Shown: positions 6,363 to 14,764, counted from the stretch's first letter. The stretch is DNA of 34,530 nt from Actinomycetes bacterium (GCA_024276495.1 JAJRXC010000094.1:1-34530), one strand, 5' to 3'. The notes: generated from the sequence alone by a model not told the origin. Program-made: numbers and translations.

Positions 6363-7742
6363 TCAGCGCAACAACAGCAGTTCGGTCAGCCGTTCGAGGC
6401 CGGCGACGCGGGAACCCTTCACCAGGACCGCGTCGTTCGGTCCGATCGGTATGCCCGCGGGTGGGGTGACCAACAGCTGCAACGCCTCGGTGATGTCGGC
6501 GACCAGCGCGGCGGCGACCCGGTCGGCATCCAGACGGCCGAGATAGTCGGGTGCGTCCACCGCGACGACCTCGATGCCCAGTGCTGCCGCCAACTGACCG
6601 ATACGGGCGTGCTCGTCGGCGCTGACATCGCCGAGCTCGGCCATCACGCCCAGCACCGCCACCCGTCGGCCGGCCGGAAGCGCCGCCAGGGACCGCAACG
6701 CGGCCTCCGTCGACATCGGACTCGCGTTGTAGCTGTCGTCGAGCACCACCGTCCCGGCGGGCGTCCGCGACAACGCCATCCGCATCGGCGAGAGAACCGG
6801 CGACGCGAGTCCCTCGGCCACCGCGGCGAGATCCACACCGGCCGCCAACGCCGCCGCCGCGGCAGCAAGCGCATTGTCGACGAGATGAAGACCCCGGGCC
6901 CCCAGCACGACATCGATGCTCCCCTGATCCGACACCAGACGGAACCGGGGAACGAGATCATCGCCGAGCGACACCGACTCGGCCCGCACGCCACCACCCG
7001 TACCGAACATCACCACCCGGGCATCGGTGCGATCGGCCATCGCCGCCACCAACGGATTGGCCGCGTTGAGCACCGCCACTCCCCCGTCGGCCGCGGCCGG
7101 CAACGCCGCCACCAACTCACCCTTCGCCGCCGCGACCGCCTCCACCGACCCGAACTCGCTCGTATGGGCGACACCGACCGTGGTGACGACACCGATCGTC
7201 GGCCGACCGATACGACACAGCCGGGCGATGTGGCCCACACCACGGGCCCCCATCTCCAGCACCAGGGCCTCGGTCGCGTCCGGCGCGTTCAAGATCGTCA
7301 ACGGCACCCCGATCTCGTTGTTGAACGACCGGTGACTGGCATGCGTCGGCCGATCGACCGCCAGCACCGACGAGAGCAGGTCCTTGGTCGTCGTCTTCCC
7401 GACCGACCCGGTGATGCCGATCACCGGTCGGCCATCGAGGCGGGCCCGACCGGCCGCCCCCAGATCGCCGAGCGCCCGCCCGGTGTCGTCGACCTCGATG
7501 AGAACCATCGAGTCGGGAACCGCCCCGAGCTCGGATTCCGGTTTCGACGTGAAGCTGACCGCAGCACCGGAAGCAGCGACGAAGTCGTGACCATCGCGCT
7601 CGGCCACCAACGGCACGAACAACGCCGCAGCGTCGCCGATGTCGCGCGAATCCTGACTGACATGCTCGATCACCGTCGCCGGGTCGCCGCGCACGATGCG
7701 GCCCCGGGTGGCCTCGGCGATCGTCGCGGCGCTCCAACGCAT
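6363..7742 (-). CDS. murF: UDP-N-acetylmuramoyl-tripeptide--D-alanyl-D-alanine ligase
   Basis: MurF, 459 residues, joins D-Ala-D-Ala to the UDP-MurNAc-tripeptide in the last cytosolic step of peptidoglycan precursor synthesis, using ATP. The N-terminal substrate domain has SQDSRDIGDAALF-like sequence (about residues 29-42), the ATP loop is TGSVGKTTTK at 111-120, followed by SFNNEIGVPLTIL and VLEMGARGVGHI, and the C-terminal domain has DDSYNASPMS and VLGVMAELG. All are hallmark Mur-ligase motifs. It stands alone here rather than in the usual dcw cluster, but it is divergent from ddl, which makes its substrate, with only 33 bp between the starts. Confidence 0.95.
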   Translation of the reverse strand: MRWSAATIAEATRGRIVRGDPATVIEHVSQDSRDIGDAAALFVPLVAERDGHDFVAASGAAVSFTSKPESELGAVPDSMVLIEVDDTGRALGDLGAAGRARLDGRPVIGITGSVGKTTTKDLLSSVLAVDRPTHASHRSFNNEIGVPLTILNAPDATEALVLEMGARGVGHIARLCRIGRPTIGVVTTVGVAHTSEFGSVEAVAAAKGELVAALPAAADGGVAVLNAANPLVAAMADRTDARVVMFGTGGGVRAESVSLGDDLVPRFRLVSDQGSIDVVLGARGLHLVDNALAAAAAALAAGVDLAAVAEGLASPVLSPMRMALSRTPAGTVVLDDSYNASPMSTEAALRSLAALPAGRRVAVLGVMAELGDVSADEHARIGQLAAALGIEVVAVDAPDYLGRLDADRVAAALVADITEALQLLVTPPAGIPIGPNDAVLVKGSRVAGLERLTELLLLR

Positions 7743-7775
7743 GTGGGCAGTGTGACACGACTACCGTCGAACCAG

Positions 7776-8993
7776 ATGTCTGCCGCCCCGCCGAGCCCCG
7801 ACCACGATTCCCGCATCCGCCTCATCGTGCTGTTCGGCGGACGTTCGGCCGAACACGACGTGTCATGCGTCTCGGCCCGCCACGTCGTCGCCGCCGCCGA
7901 TCCCGCCCGCTACGACATCGAACCGATCGGGATCACCCGCGACGGCGAATGGGTCCTCGCCGAAGCCGCGATGACCGCCCTGGCCGCGCGGACCGCGCCG
8001 ACCACCGACCACGGCAACCTCCACGTCGGCGATCTTCCCCCCCGGCTCACCGCCGCGGGACCGGCCGTCGACGCGCTCCCGATGCTCACCCGACCCACGA
8101 CCGCGAACGACCCGGGGACGACCGTCGTGCTCCCGATCCTCCACGGTCCCATGGGCGAGGACGGCACGATCCAGGGTCTGCTCGAACTGGCCGACGTGCC
8201 CTACGCCGGGGCCGGCGTGCTCGCATCCGCGCTCTGCATGGACAAGGTCGCGGCCAAGAACCATCTCGCCGCCCACGGCATCCCGCAGGGCCGCTATCGA
8301 TGGATCACCATCGCAGATTCTCCAAGTAGTCCAGGCGAGGTCCGTCGCCCGGACGGGTCGATGTCGACCATCGCGGCGGAGGTCGACGCCGCGGTGGAGG
8401 AGCTCGGCCTGCCCCTGTTCGTCAAACCGGCGAACATGGGATCGTCGGTCGGCGTGAACCGGGCCACCACAGCCGAGGCCGCGCAAGCCGCGGTGTCGCT
8501 CGCCGCCACCTACGACCGCACCGTGCTCATCGAGGAAGCGATCGTCGGCCGCGAGATCGAAGTCGGAGTGCTCGGCAACGAGTCGCCCGAGGCCAGCGTC
8601 GCCGGCGAGATCGTGCCCGGCGCCGAGTTCTACGACTACGACGACAAGTACGAGGCCGGCGCCGACCTTCGGATCCCGGCCCCGCTCACCGACGACGAGC
8701 TGGCCGAGGTGCAACAGCTCGCAGTCGCGGCCGTACGGGCCCTCGGCGTCGAGGGCCTCGCCCGGGTCGACTTCTTCTATGAGCGGGACCCCTACGAGCG
8801 CGACGCCGGCGGGCCCGGCCGCGGTTGGCTGGTCAACGAGCTCAACACGATGCCCGGCTTCACCCCGATCTCGATGTATCCGAAGCTGTGGGCCGAGTCG
8901 GGTCTCTCCTACTCCGCCCTCATCGACCGGCTCGTCGAGCTCGCCATCGCCCGCCACCAACGCAAGCGGTCACACACCCGCACCGACCACTGA
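7776..8993 (+). CDS. ddl: D-alanine--D-alanine ligase
   Basis: Ddl, 405 residues, makes D-Ala-D-Ala with ATP for MurF. Visible are the N-terminal GGRSAEHDVS (21-30), LPILHGPMGEDGTIQG, the ATP-grasp lysine segment FVKPANMGSSVGV, EVGVLGNE, and the metal-binding NELNTMPGF near the C-terminus. The start at ATG 7776 gives an N-terminal extension of about 14 residues before the first strand; the frame is open further upstream but lacks family sequence. TACCGT (7763-7768) 7 bases before the ATG could be a leaderless -10 element. A region of about 10 residues around ADSPSSPGEVRRPDG is an insertion common in actinobacterial Ddl. The gene converges on the TetR gene, and the two stop codons form a shared 10-bp palindrome. 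Confidence 0.95.
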   Translation: MSAAPPSPDHDSRIRLIVLFGGRSAEHDVSCVSARHVVAAADPARYDIEPIGITRDGEWVLAEAAMTALAARTAPTTDHGNLHVGDLPPRLTAAGPAVDALPMLTRPTTANDPGTTVVLPILHGPMGEDGTIQGLLELADVPYAGAGVLASALCMDKVAAKNHLAAHGIPQGRYRWITIADSPSSPGEVRRPDGSMSTIAAEVDAAVEELGLPLFVKPANMGSSVGVNRATTAEAAQAAVSLAATYDRTVLIEEAIVGREIEVGVLGNESPEASVAGEIVPGAEFYDYDDKYEAGADLRIPAPLTDDELAEVQQLAVAAVRALGVEGLARVDFFYERDPYERDAGGPGRGWLVNELNTMPGFTPISMYPKLWAESGLSYSALIDRLVELAIARHQRKRSHTRTDH

Positions 8994-8997
8994 CCGG

Positions 8998-9603
8998 TCA
9001 AACGGTGGGCTCGGGAGCCAGGGCGGCCCGGAGGAAACGAATGAGCTCCTGGCGGCGGCCGACCGTCGCCCGCAACGACGGGGACAACCCGAGCGCCCGC
9101 TGCACCTCGAGCTCCGTCGCCACCCCGACCACCGTCGAGTAGAGCGACAAGAGCAGCATCGACGGATCCGATCGACGAAGCCGGCCGGCGTCCATCTCCC
9201 GCTGGAGAAAGTCACGGGCGCGGTCGAACGTCGGAGCCACATGGTCGCCGAGACGAGCCGCGGCCGCCGATCCCGGACGGGTGACCTCACGGACCAGCCC
9301 GAGCAACTCGGGGCGTCGCACGGCGAGACGAAAGACGTGACGCACGATCGCCTCGACCTGGTTGATGCCGCGCAGCCCCTTTGATGCCTCCGTCTCGAAC
9401 ACCTCGACCAGGTCGGCCGCAGCCTCGTCGACCACCGCATCGAACAGCGCCTGCTTCGAGGGAAACCAGTAGAGGATCGTCTGCTTGCGCACCCCCAGCT
9501 GCTCGGCCAGGGCATCGAGCGAGGTCGCGGCGAACCCATCGGTCCCGTAGGCCCGCAGCGCGGCCTCGAGGATGCGTTCCCGGGTCGGAACCTCAACTGC
9601 CAT
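8998..9603 (-). CDS. TetR-family transcriptional regulator
   Basis: A 201-residue TetR regulator with the DNA-binding domain at about residues 8-53 (ILEAALRAYGTDGFAATSLDAL then LGVRKQTILYWFPSKQALFDAVV) and a helical ligand domain behind it. It is divergent from the acyl reductase operon, and a perfect 20-bp palindrome lies between them. It is therefore probably the local repressor of that operon and of itself, released by a lipid-related ligand such as an acyl-CoA; the ligand is inference. GGGGA six bases before ATG 9603 is a good ribosome-binding site, unlike most genes here. Confidence 0.9.
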   Translation of the reverse strand: MAVEVPTRERILEAALRAYGTDGFAATSLDALAEQLGVRKQTILYWFPSKQALFDAVVDEAAADLVEVFETEASKGLRGINQVEAIVRHVFRLAVRRPELLGLVREVTRPGSAAAARLGDHVAPTFDRARDFLQREMDAGRLRRSDPSMLLLSLYSTVVGVATELEVQRALGLSPSLRATVGRRQELIRFLRAALAPEPTV

Positions 9604-9636
9604 GCGTCGTCCCCACGGATCCGTGTCTACACCGCT

Positions 9637-9669
9637 TCTCTACCAATTGGTAGAGAGTGCTGCTAGAAA
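9637..9669. promoter_or_regulatory. TetR operator (perfect 20-bp palindrome) and operon promoter
   Basis: TCTCTACCAATTGGTAGAGA at 9637-9656 is its own reverse complement over all 20 bases. It lies 34 bp before the TetR start on one side and 20 bp before the acyl reductase start on the other. TAGAAA (9664-9669), 6 bases before ATG 9676, is the likely leaderless -10 element, so the palindrome covers the -35 and spacer region and would repress when bound. TAGACA on the reverse strand (9629-9624) is a candidate -10 element for the TetR gene. Confidence 0.8.
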
Positions 9670-9675
9670 CAGGTC

Positions 9676-12111
9676 ATGATTCGGGAGGAGCTGAACCAGA
9701 CGCGCATCGCCGTCACCGGCTCGACCGGGTTCCTCGGCACCGCCCTCGTCGAACGGCTCCTTCGGTCCGTCCCCGAGTGTGAGCTGGTGCTCATCGTGCG
9801 GCCCGGCCGACGGGGCGCACAGCACCGCGTCGACCGCGACATCCTGCGCAACGACGCGTTCGATCGGCTCCGGGCCGAGGGAAAGGAACGAGCCGAGGCC
9901 GGCGGCGAGACCTTCGAGGAGATGTGCGCCCGCCGTGTCCACGCCCTCGGCGGCGATGTCGGCCACGACCTCCTCGGTCTCGACGACGACGGACTCGCGT
10001 TGTTGTCCACCTGCGACCTCGCCATCCACTCGGCGGCGGCGGTGAGCTTCGATTCCGCACTCGACGACGCGGTCGAGGTCAACCTCCTCGGCCCCACCCG
10101 GGTCGCCCAGGCGCTTCGCACCGCCGCCGACCTGCGAACCGAACCGACGCGGACCGGTCGCCCGGTCGGCGAGCCCGCCCACCTCGTCGCGGTGTCGACG
10201 TGCTACGTCGCCGGCAGCCGACGGGGCAAGGCGCCAGAGGAGCTCGTCGACGAGTCGCCGTTCTTCGTCGATGTCGACTGGCGGGCCGAGGTCGACAACG
10301 CCCGCCGGGCCCGCATCGACAACGAACGGGCCAGCCGCACCCCCGAACGCCTCACCGCCCTCGAGGTCGAGGCCCGCCGCAGCCTCGGCGCCGCCGGCAC
10401 CCCTGCCCTCGCCGAGAAGCTGGAGCAGCTGCGCCAACGCTGGGTCGACGACAACATGACCGATGCCGGCCGGGCCCGGGCGTCATCGCTGGGGTTCCCC
10501 GACGCGTACGCGTTCACCAAGGCGCTCGGCGAACGAGCCCTCGTCGAGAGCCGCGATGGCGTGCCGGTGAGCATCGTGCGCCCCTCGATCATCGAGTCTG
10601 CGCTGGCCGAGCCGGTCCCCGGATGGATCCGGGGATTCCGCATGGCCGAACCGGTCATCGCGGCATATGCCCGGGGGCTGCTGAAGGAGTTCCCCGGCGT
10701 TCCGGAGGGAACGATCGACGTGATCCCGGTGGATCTCGTCGTCGCGACGATCCTCGCGGTCGCCGCCCGCGGGCCGGAGTACGACGAGCACGGAAACCAC
10801 ACCCCCGACGTCGTGCAGATCGCGTCGGGTGCCGCGAACCCTCTCAAGTACGGTCAGCTCGTCGACCTCGTCCAGAGCTGGTTCACCGAACGTCCGGTCT
10901 ACGACGAGTACAACCAGCCGATCTCGGTGCCCGATTGGTCGTTCCCCGGTCGCGGCCGGGTCGCCCGCCAGCTCAGCCGGGCCCGCAAGGGGCTCGACAT
11001 CGGCGAACGGGTGCTCGATGCCCTGCCGCTGCGGGGCAAGCAGGCCGAGCTCGGCGCCCAACTCGAAGAACGCAAGGAGCAGCTCGAACGGGCCGGCGGG
11101 TATGTCGAGCTCTACGGCGCCTACGCCGAGTGCGAGGCGATCTATCAGCTCGACCGGCTCTACGCCCTGTGGGGATCGCTCGACGCCGAGGACCGGGCCG
11201 CGTTCGTCATGGATCCCATCGCGGTCGACTGGCCGACCTACATCCACGAGATCCAGCTGCCGTCGACGGTCAAACAGGCCCGGCTCAAGATGGCGCCCGG
11301 CAAGAAGGTGGGCAGCAGCCGGGCCGACCGCATCCGCAAACAGGTGCTCTCCCCGGATCGACAACTCGCCGTGTTCGACCTCGAGAACACCCTGATCGCG
11401 AGCAACGTCGTGGCCAGCTACGCCTGGCTGGCGACCCGTCACCTCGACACACCCGACCGGATCCGCCTCGCCGCGGGCATCATTCGGGAGGCCCCGACAC
11501 TGCTGTCGCTCGACCGGGCCGACCGCAGCGACTTCCTCCGCTACTTCTACAAGCGGTTCGACCGGGCGCCCGTCGACCGTCTCGAGGTCGACTCCCTCGA
11601 GATGCTGAGCGACCTGCTGATGACCAAGTCGTTCCCGGCGGGGATTCGGCGGGTGCGCGAGCACCGTCGCCTCGGCCACCGCACGCTGCTGATCACGGGG
11701 GCGTTGGAGCTCGTGGTCGAGCCGTTGCGGCCCCTGTTCGACGACATCGTCGCCGCCGAGATGAGCACCACCGGCCCCGAGGGCGCTCTCACCTACAACG
11801 GCCGGCTCGAAGCCGTCCCGCCCACCGGTGAGGCCCGCTATCAGACCCTCGTCGACTACGCCGAGGCCCATGATCTCGACCTGCGCGAAGCAGTCGCCTA
11901 CGCCGATTCGTCGTCGGACCTGCCCATGCTCGAAGCGGTCGGGTTTCCGGTGGCGGTCAATGCCGAGACGAAGCTCGCGGCGATCGCCCGGCGCCGTGGC
12001 TGGCTGATCGAGCACTGGTCGAAGTCGGCCGGTGCCCCCAACCGTGTCCTCCCGATCGGCCCCCGCACCCATCGCGGCCCGATCCGAAACCGAAGGGGCG
12101 TACATGCCTGA
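9676..12111 (+). CDS. Fatty acyl reductase (NAD-binding_4) fused to HAD-IB hydrolase domain
   Basis: An 811-residue two-domain protein. Residues about 8-400 form an extended short-chain dehydrogenase domain of the fatty acyl-CoA reductase/male-sterility type: nucleotide-binding TGSTGFLG at 14-21, catalytic Tyr278-xxx-Lys282 in YAFTKALGE, and VSIVRPSIIESAL after it. These enzymes reduce acyl-CoA or acyl-ACP thioesters to aldehyde or alcohol with NADPH. Residues about 560-790 form a HAD-IB (SerB-like) domain with FDLENTLI (Asp568, Glu570), LLITGA and DSSSD (744-748). The usual second Asp of DxD is Glu, so phosphatase activity is uncertain. It is first in an operon with a LarA-like protein and a PlsC-type acyltransferase, pointing to lipid synthesis. 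Start ATG 9676 fits the -10 element 6 bases upstream. Confidence 0.88.
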   Translation: MIREELNQTRIAVTGSTGFLGTALVERLLRSVPECELVLIVRPGRRGAQHRVDRDILRNDAFDRLRAEGKERAEAGGETFEEMCARRVHALGGDVGHDLLGLDDDGLALLSTCDLAIHSAAAVSFDSALDDAVEVNLLGPTRVAQALRTAADLRTEPTRTGRPVGEPAHLVAVSTCYVAGSRRGKAPEELVDESPFFVDVDWRAEVDNARRARIDNERASRTPERLTALEVEARRSLGAAGTPALAEKLEQLRQRWVDDNMTDAGRARASSLGFPDAYAFTKALGERALVESRDGVPVSIVRPSIIESALAEPVPGWIRGFRMAEPVIAAYARGLLKEFPGVPEGTIDVIPVDLVVATILAVAARGPEYDEHGNHTPDVVQIASGAANPLKYGQLVDLVQSWFTERPVYDEYNQPISVPDWSFPGRGRVARQLSRARKGLDIGERVLDALPLRGKQAELGAQLEERKEQLERAGGYVELYGAYAECEAIYQLDRLYALWGSLDAEDRAAFVMDPIAVDWPTYIHEIQLPSTVKQARLKMAPGKKVGSSRADRIRKQVLSPDRQLAVFDLENTLIASNVVASYAWLATRHLDTPDRIRLAAGIIREAPTLLSLDRADRSDFLRYFYKRFDRAPVDRLEVDSLEMLSDLLMTKSFPAGIRRVREHRRLGHRTLLITGALELVVEPLRPLFDDIVAAEMSTTGPEGALTYNGRLEAVPPTGEARYQTLVDYAEAHDLDLREAVAYADSSSDLPMLEAVGFPVAVNAETKLAAIARRRGWLIEHWSKSAGAPNRVLPIGPRTHRGPIRNRRGVHA

Positions 12112-12117
12112 GCTCTC

Positions 12118-12161
12118 CCCCGGAGAAGACATCCCCGGAGAAAGCACCCCCGGAGAAGACA
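12118..12161 (+). repeat. Three 15-bp tandem repeats, each carrying a Shine-Dalgarno core
   Basis: CCCCGGAGAA begins at 12118, 12133 and 12148, a 15-bp period repeated three times between the acyl reductase stop and ATG 12162. Each unit contains GGAGAA; the last ends 4 bases before the ATG. Only the nearest copy is at normal distance for ribosome binding. The others may act as standby sites, or the array may simply be slippage-prone. Confidence 0.75.
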
Positions 12162-13778
12162 ATGTCTGCTGATCCGCGTCGACAGGCCCCGCGCCCCGGC
12201 TTCGTGCTCGACGTCGACAAGTCGACCCCTCCGATCCTGTTCCATCACGGCGAGCAGTTCCGGCTCGAAAAGCTTCCGGCCGATCGCAGCCGCGTCATCT
12301 ATCCGGCCGAACCGCTACCGGGACTCCCCGACCCCGACGAATCGATTCGCCAGGCGTTGCTCAACCCGATCGACGACGACCCGCTGCCGAGCCTGCTCAC
12401 CGCGGGCATGAAGCTCACCATCGCGTTCGACGACATCTCGTTGCCGTTGCCGTCGATGCGCAAGCCCGACATCCGCCAGCGCATCATCGAGCAGGTGCTC
12501 GACATGGCAGCCGCGGCCGGGGTCGACGACGTGCACCTCATCGCCGCCCTCGCCTTGCACCGGCGCATGACCGAAGCCGAGCTGCGTCACGCGCTCGGCG
12601 ACCGCATCTACGACGCCTTCGCCCCCGACGACGCCCTCTACAACCACGACGCCGAGGATCCCGACGGGATGGTCGAGCTGGGCCTGACCCGCCACGACGA
12701 ACAGGTGACGATGAACCGCCGGGCGGCCGAGTCCGACCTGCTCGTCTACGTCAACCTCAACATCGTGTCGATGGACGGCGGTTGGAAGTCGACCGCCACC
12801 GGTCTCTCGGGCTACTCGGGGATCCGCCATCACCACAACGTGAAGACGATGCGGGAATCGAAGAGCTTCATGGACCGCCACAAGTCCGAGTTGCATCACT
12901 CGAACTGGCGTCAGGGCGAGGTCATCAAGACCCACGGACCCCGGATCTTCCAGATCGAGACGACGATCAACAACAACACGTTCGGCTACGACGGTCCGCT
13001 CCACGTGCTGCAGAAACGGGAATGGGAGTGGACGGCTCGCGATCGGGCGACGTTCATCGGTATGAAGAAGGGGCTCGACGTCATGCCCGCGGCGGCCCGC
13101 CGCAAGATCTTCCAGGGTTGGCAGGCCCCGTACGAGCTGACGTCGGTGCAGGCCGGTGACGTCGACGCGGTGCACGAGGCGACCCTCGAACATTGCTTCG
13201 CCCAACACATCGTGCCGGTCGAGGGGCAGACGGATGTGCTCACGTTCGGTCTGCCCTACATCTGCCCGTACAACGTGACCTCGGTGATGAACCCGATCCT
13301 GGTGATGTGCCTCGGGCTCGGCTACTTCTTCAACATGTACCGGGGCAAGCCGCTGGTGCGCGAGGGCGGGGTGCTGATCATGAGCCACCCGACCCCGTGG
13401 GAGTTCCACCCGGTGCACCATCCGAGCTACATCGATTTCTTCGAGGAGGTGTTGACCGACACCACCGACCCGATCGAGATCGAGGCGAGGTACGAGAAGC
13501 AGTTCGCGGAAGACGAGTGGTACATCCATCTCTACCGCAACAGCTACGCGTATCACGGCGTGCATCCGTTCTACATGTGGTATTGGGGGGCGTCGGCCCT
13601 CCAGCATCTCGGTCGGGTCATCATCGTCGGGGGCGACACCCGGGCGGTGCGTCGTCTCGGGTTCCAGCCGGCCTCGACGATGCAGGACGCGTTGGAGATG
13701 GCGAGCGACGTGGTCGGACCCCGCCCGTCGATCACCCACCTCCACAATCCGCCGATCCTGATGGCCGACGTGACATGA
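12162..13778 (+). CDS. LarA-like (DUF2088) protein, divergent nickel-pincer racemase homologue
   Basis: A 538-residue protein, longer than lactate racemase LarA (about 425), with the DUF2088 fold in its first half. Residues equivalent to LarA His108 (here His133, in LHRRMTE), Lys184 that carries the pincer cofactor (Lys209, in GGWKST) and His200 (His225, in RHHHN) are kept with exactly the same spacing. LarA His174, ten residues before the lysine, is Leu199 here, and the LarA TRP segment with Arg75 reads ISLP. A cofactor-using but non-lactate reaction is therefore possible; a binding-only role is also possible. The C-terminal half (about 330-538) is rich in aromatic residues and His and I do not recognise it. 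Middle gene of the TetR-controlled lipid operon. LarA numbering is recalled from the Lactobacillus plantarum enzyme. Confidence 0.75.
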   Translation: MSADPRRQAPRPGFVLDVDKSTPPILFHHGEQFRLEKLPADRSRVIYPAEPLPGLPDPDESIRQALLNPIDDDPLPSLLTAGMKLTIAFDDISLPLPSMRKPDIRQRIIEQVLDMAAAAGVDDVHLIAALALHRRMTEAELRHALGDRIYDAFAPDDALYNHDAEDPDGMVELGLTRHDEQVTMNRRAAESDLLVYVNLNIVSMDGGWKSTATGLSGYSGIRHHHNVKTMRESKSFMDRHKSELHHSNWRQGEVIKTHGPRIFQIETTINNNTFGYDGPLHVLQKREWEWTARDRATFIGMKKGLDVMPAAARRKIFQGWQAPYELTSVQAGDVDAVHEATLEHCFAQHIVPVEGQTDVLTFGLPYICPYNVTSVMNPILVMCLGLGYFFNMYRGKPLVREGGVLIMSHPTPWEFHPVHHPSYIDFFEEVLTDTTDPIEIEARYEKQFAEDEWYIHLYRNSYAYHGVHPFYMWYWGASALQHLGRVIIVGGDTRAVRRLGFQPASTMQDALEMASDVVGPRPSITHLHNPPILMADVT

Positions 13779-13791
13779 ACTCGCTCGTGAA

Positions 13792-14727
13792 ATGAAGCTT
13801 CCCGTCGCGCTGCCGTCGGCGCTCTCACCGCTGCGTCGCTACCGGTCGGCCGGGTTTCCCTACCGGGCTCCGACGATCCCTCGCGGGGTCGCGCCGGCGC
13901 CGACGGAGGAGACCACCGGCGCGCACTACGACACGGCGTGGGCCCGACGTCTGCCCGCCCGCATGGCCCGCGCGGCGATCGTCGACGGTCCGATGCGGCT
14001 CGTGGTCTCCGGCCTCGCCGCGCCCGACCGTCGCGGTCAGGATCGGCTCGATTCCCTCGACGGAGCGGCGATCTTCGCCGCGAACCATCACAGCCATCTT
14101 GACACGCCCCTGATGCTGACGTCGATTCCCGAGCCGTGGCGCCACAAGCTGATCGTCGGGGCGGCCGCCGACTACTTCTTCGGTTCGAAGCTCACGTCGG
14201 TGCTGTCGTCGCTGGTCATCGGTGCCATTCCGATCGAGCGCAGCAAGGTCAGTCGTCGCTCCGCCGACCAGGCGGCCGAGCTGATCCGCGAGGGATGGAG
14301 TCTGTTGATCTTCCCCGAGGGTGGACGCAGTCCCGACGGTTGGGGCCAGCCGTTTCGCGGTGGCGCCGCCTATCTCGCCCAGAAGACGGGACGGCCGGTG
14401 GTGCCGATCCATCTCGAGGGCACCGGCCGGATCCTGCGCAAGGGGCGATCGTTCCCCCGGCCGTCGACGACGTCGGTCACGTTCGGTCGGCCGATGACGC
14501 CGCGCGACGACGAGAACGCCACTCGCTTCGCGGCCAGGATCGAAGCCGAGGTCGCGGCCCTCGCCGACGAGGCGTCGTCGGATTGGTACCGGGCCCGGAT
14601 CCGCGCCCACGCCCGAGACAGCCCCGGCCTGACCGGGCCCCGCTCGGGGGCGTGGCGTCGTGCGTGGGCGCTCGGCGATCGTTCGCGAGGCGGCCCCAAG
14701 CGGGCGCACCGCTGGCCGCAGCTCTGA
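13792..14727 (+). CDS. PlsC-type 1-acyl-glycerol-3-phosphate acyltransferase family protein
   Basis: A 311-residue acyltransferase. The catalytic HX4D motif is His99 to Asp104 in NHHSHLDT, and the acceptor-phosphate motif FPEGGRSPDG lies near residue 174, followed by VVPIHLEGTG. These are the PlsC blocks I, III and IV; enzymes of this type move an acyl chain from CoA or ACP to a glycerol-phosphate or other hydroxyl. The first 65 residues are an unmatched N-terminal extension and the last 40 are basic, possibly for membrane contact. ATG 13792 lies 13 bases after the LarA-like stop, so the genes are one transcript. Acceptor not predictable; a fatty alcohol or lysolipid is plausible from the neighbouring reductase. 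Confidence 0.88.
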   Translation: MKLPVALPSALSPLRRYRSAGFPYRAPTIPRGVAPAPTEETTGAHYDTAWARRLPARMARAAIVDGPMRLVVSGLAAPDRRGQDRLDSLDGAAIFAANHHSHLDTPLMLTSIPEPWRHKLIVGAAADYFFGSKLTSVLSSLVIGAIPIERSKVSRRSADQAAELIREGWSLLIFPEGGRSPDGWGQPFRGGAAYLAQKTGRPVVPIHLEGTGRILRKGRSFPRPSTTSVTFGRPMTPRDDENATRFAARIEAEVAALADEASSDWYRARIRAHARDSPGLTGPRSGAWRRAWALGDRSRGGPKRAHRWPQL

Positions 14728-14750
14728 CCGTCAGTCTCGCTTCTGACCAC

Positions 14751-14756
14751 TAGCCT
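14751..14756 (+). promoter_or_regulatory. Leaderless -10 element of the LLM oxidoreductase gene
   Basis: TAGCCT lies 8 bases before ATG 14765 in the 37-bp gap after the acyltransferase stop. This suggests that the oxidoreductase has its own promoter and is not simply the fourth gene of the TetR operon. Confidence 0.4.
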
Positions 14757-14764
14757 CGCCGCCC

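Noticed and set aside
5550-7775. Very long open frame running into ddl
   Set aside because: It lies antisense to murF and in another frame of the DUF222 gene; composition is Arg/Pro/His-rich, typical of a high-GC shadow frame. Only the part from 7776 is real (ddl).
9640-10437. 265-residue leftward frame through the TetR operator
   Set aside because: Antisense to the acyl reductase nucleotide-binding domain and runs through the operator; Gly/Ala/Asp-rich shadow.
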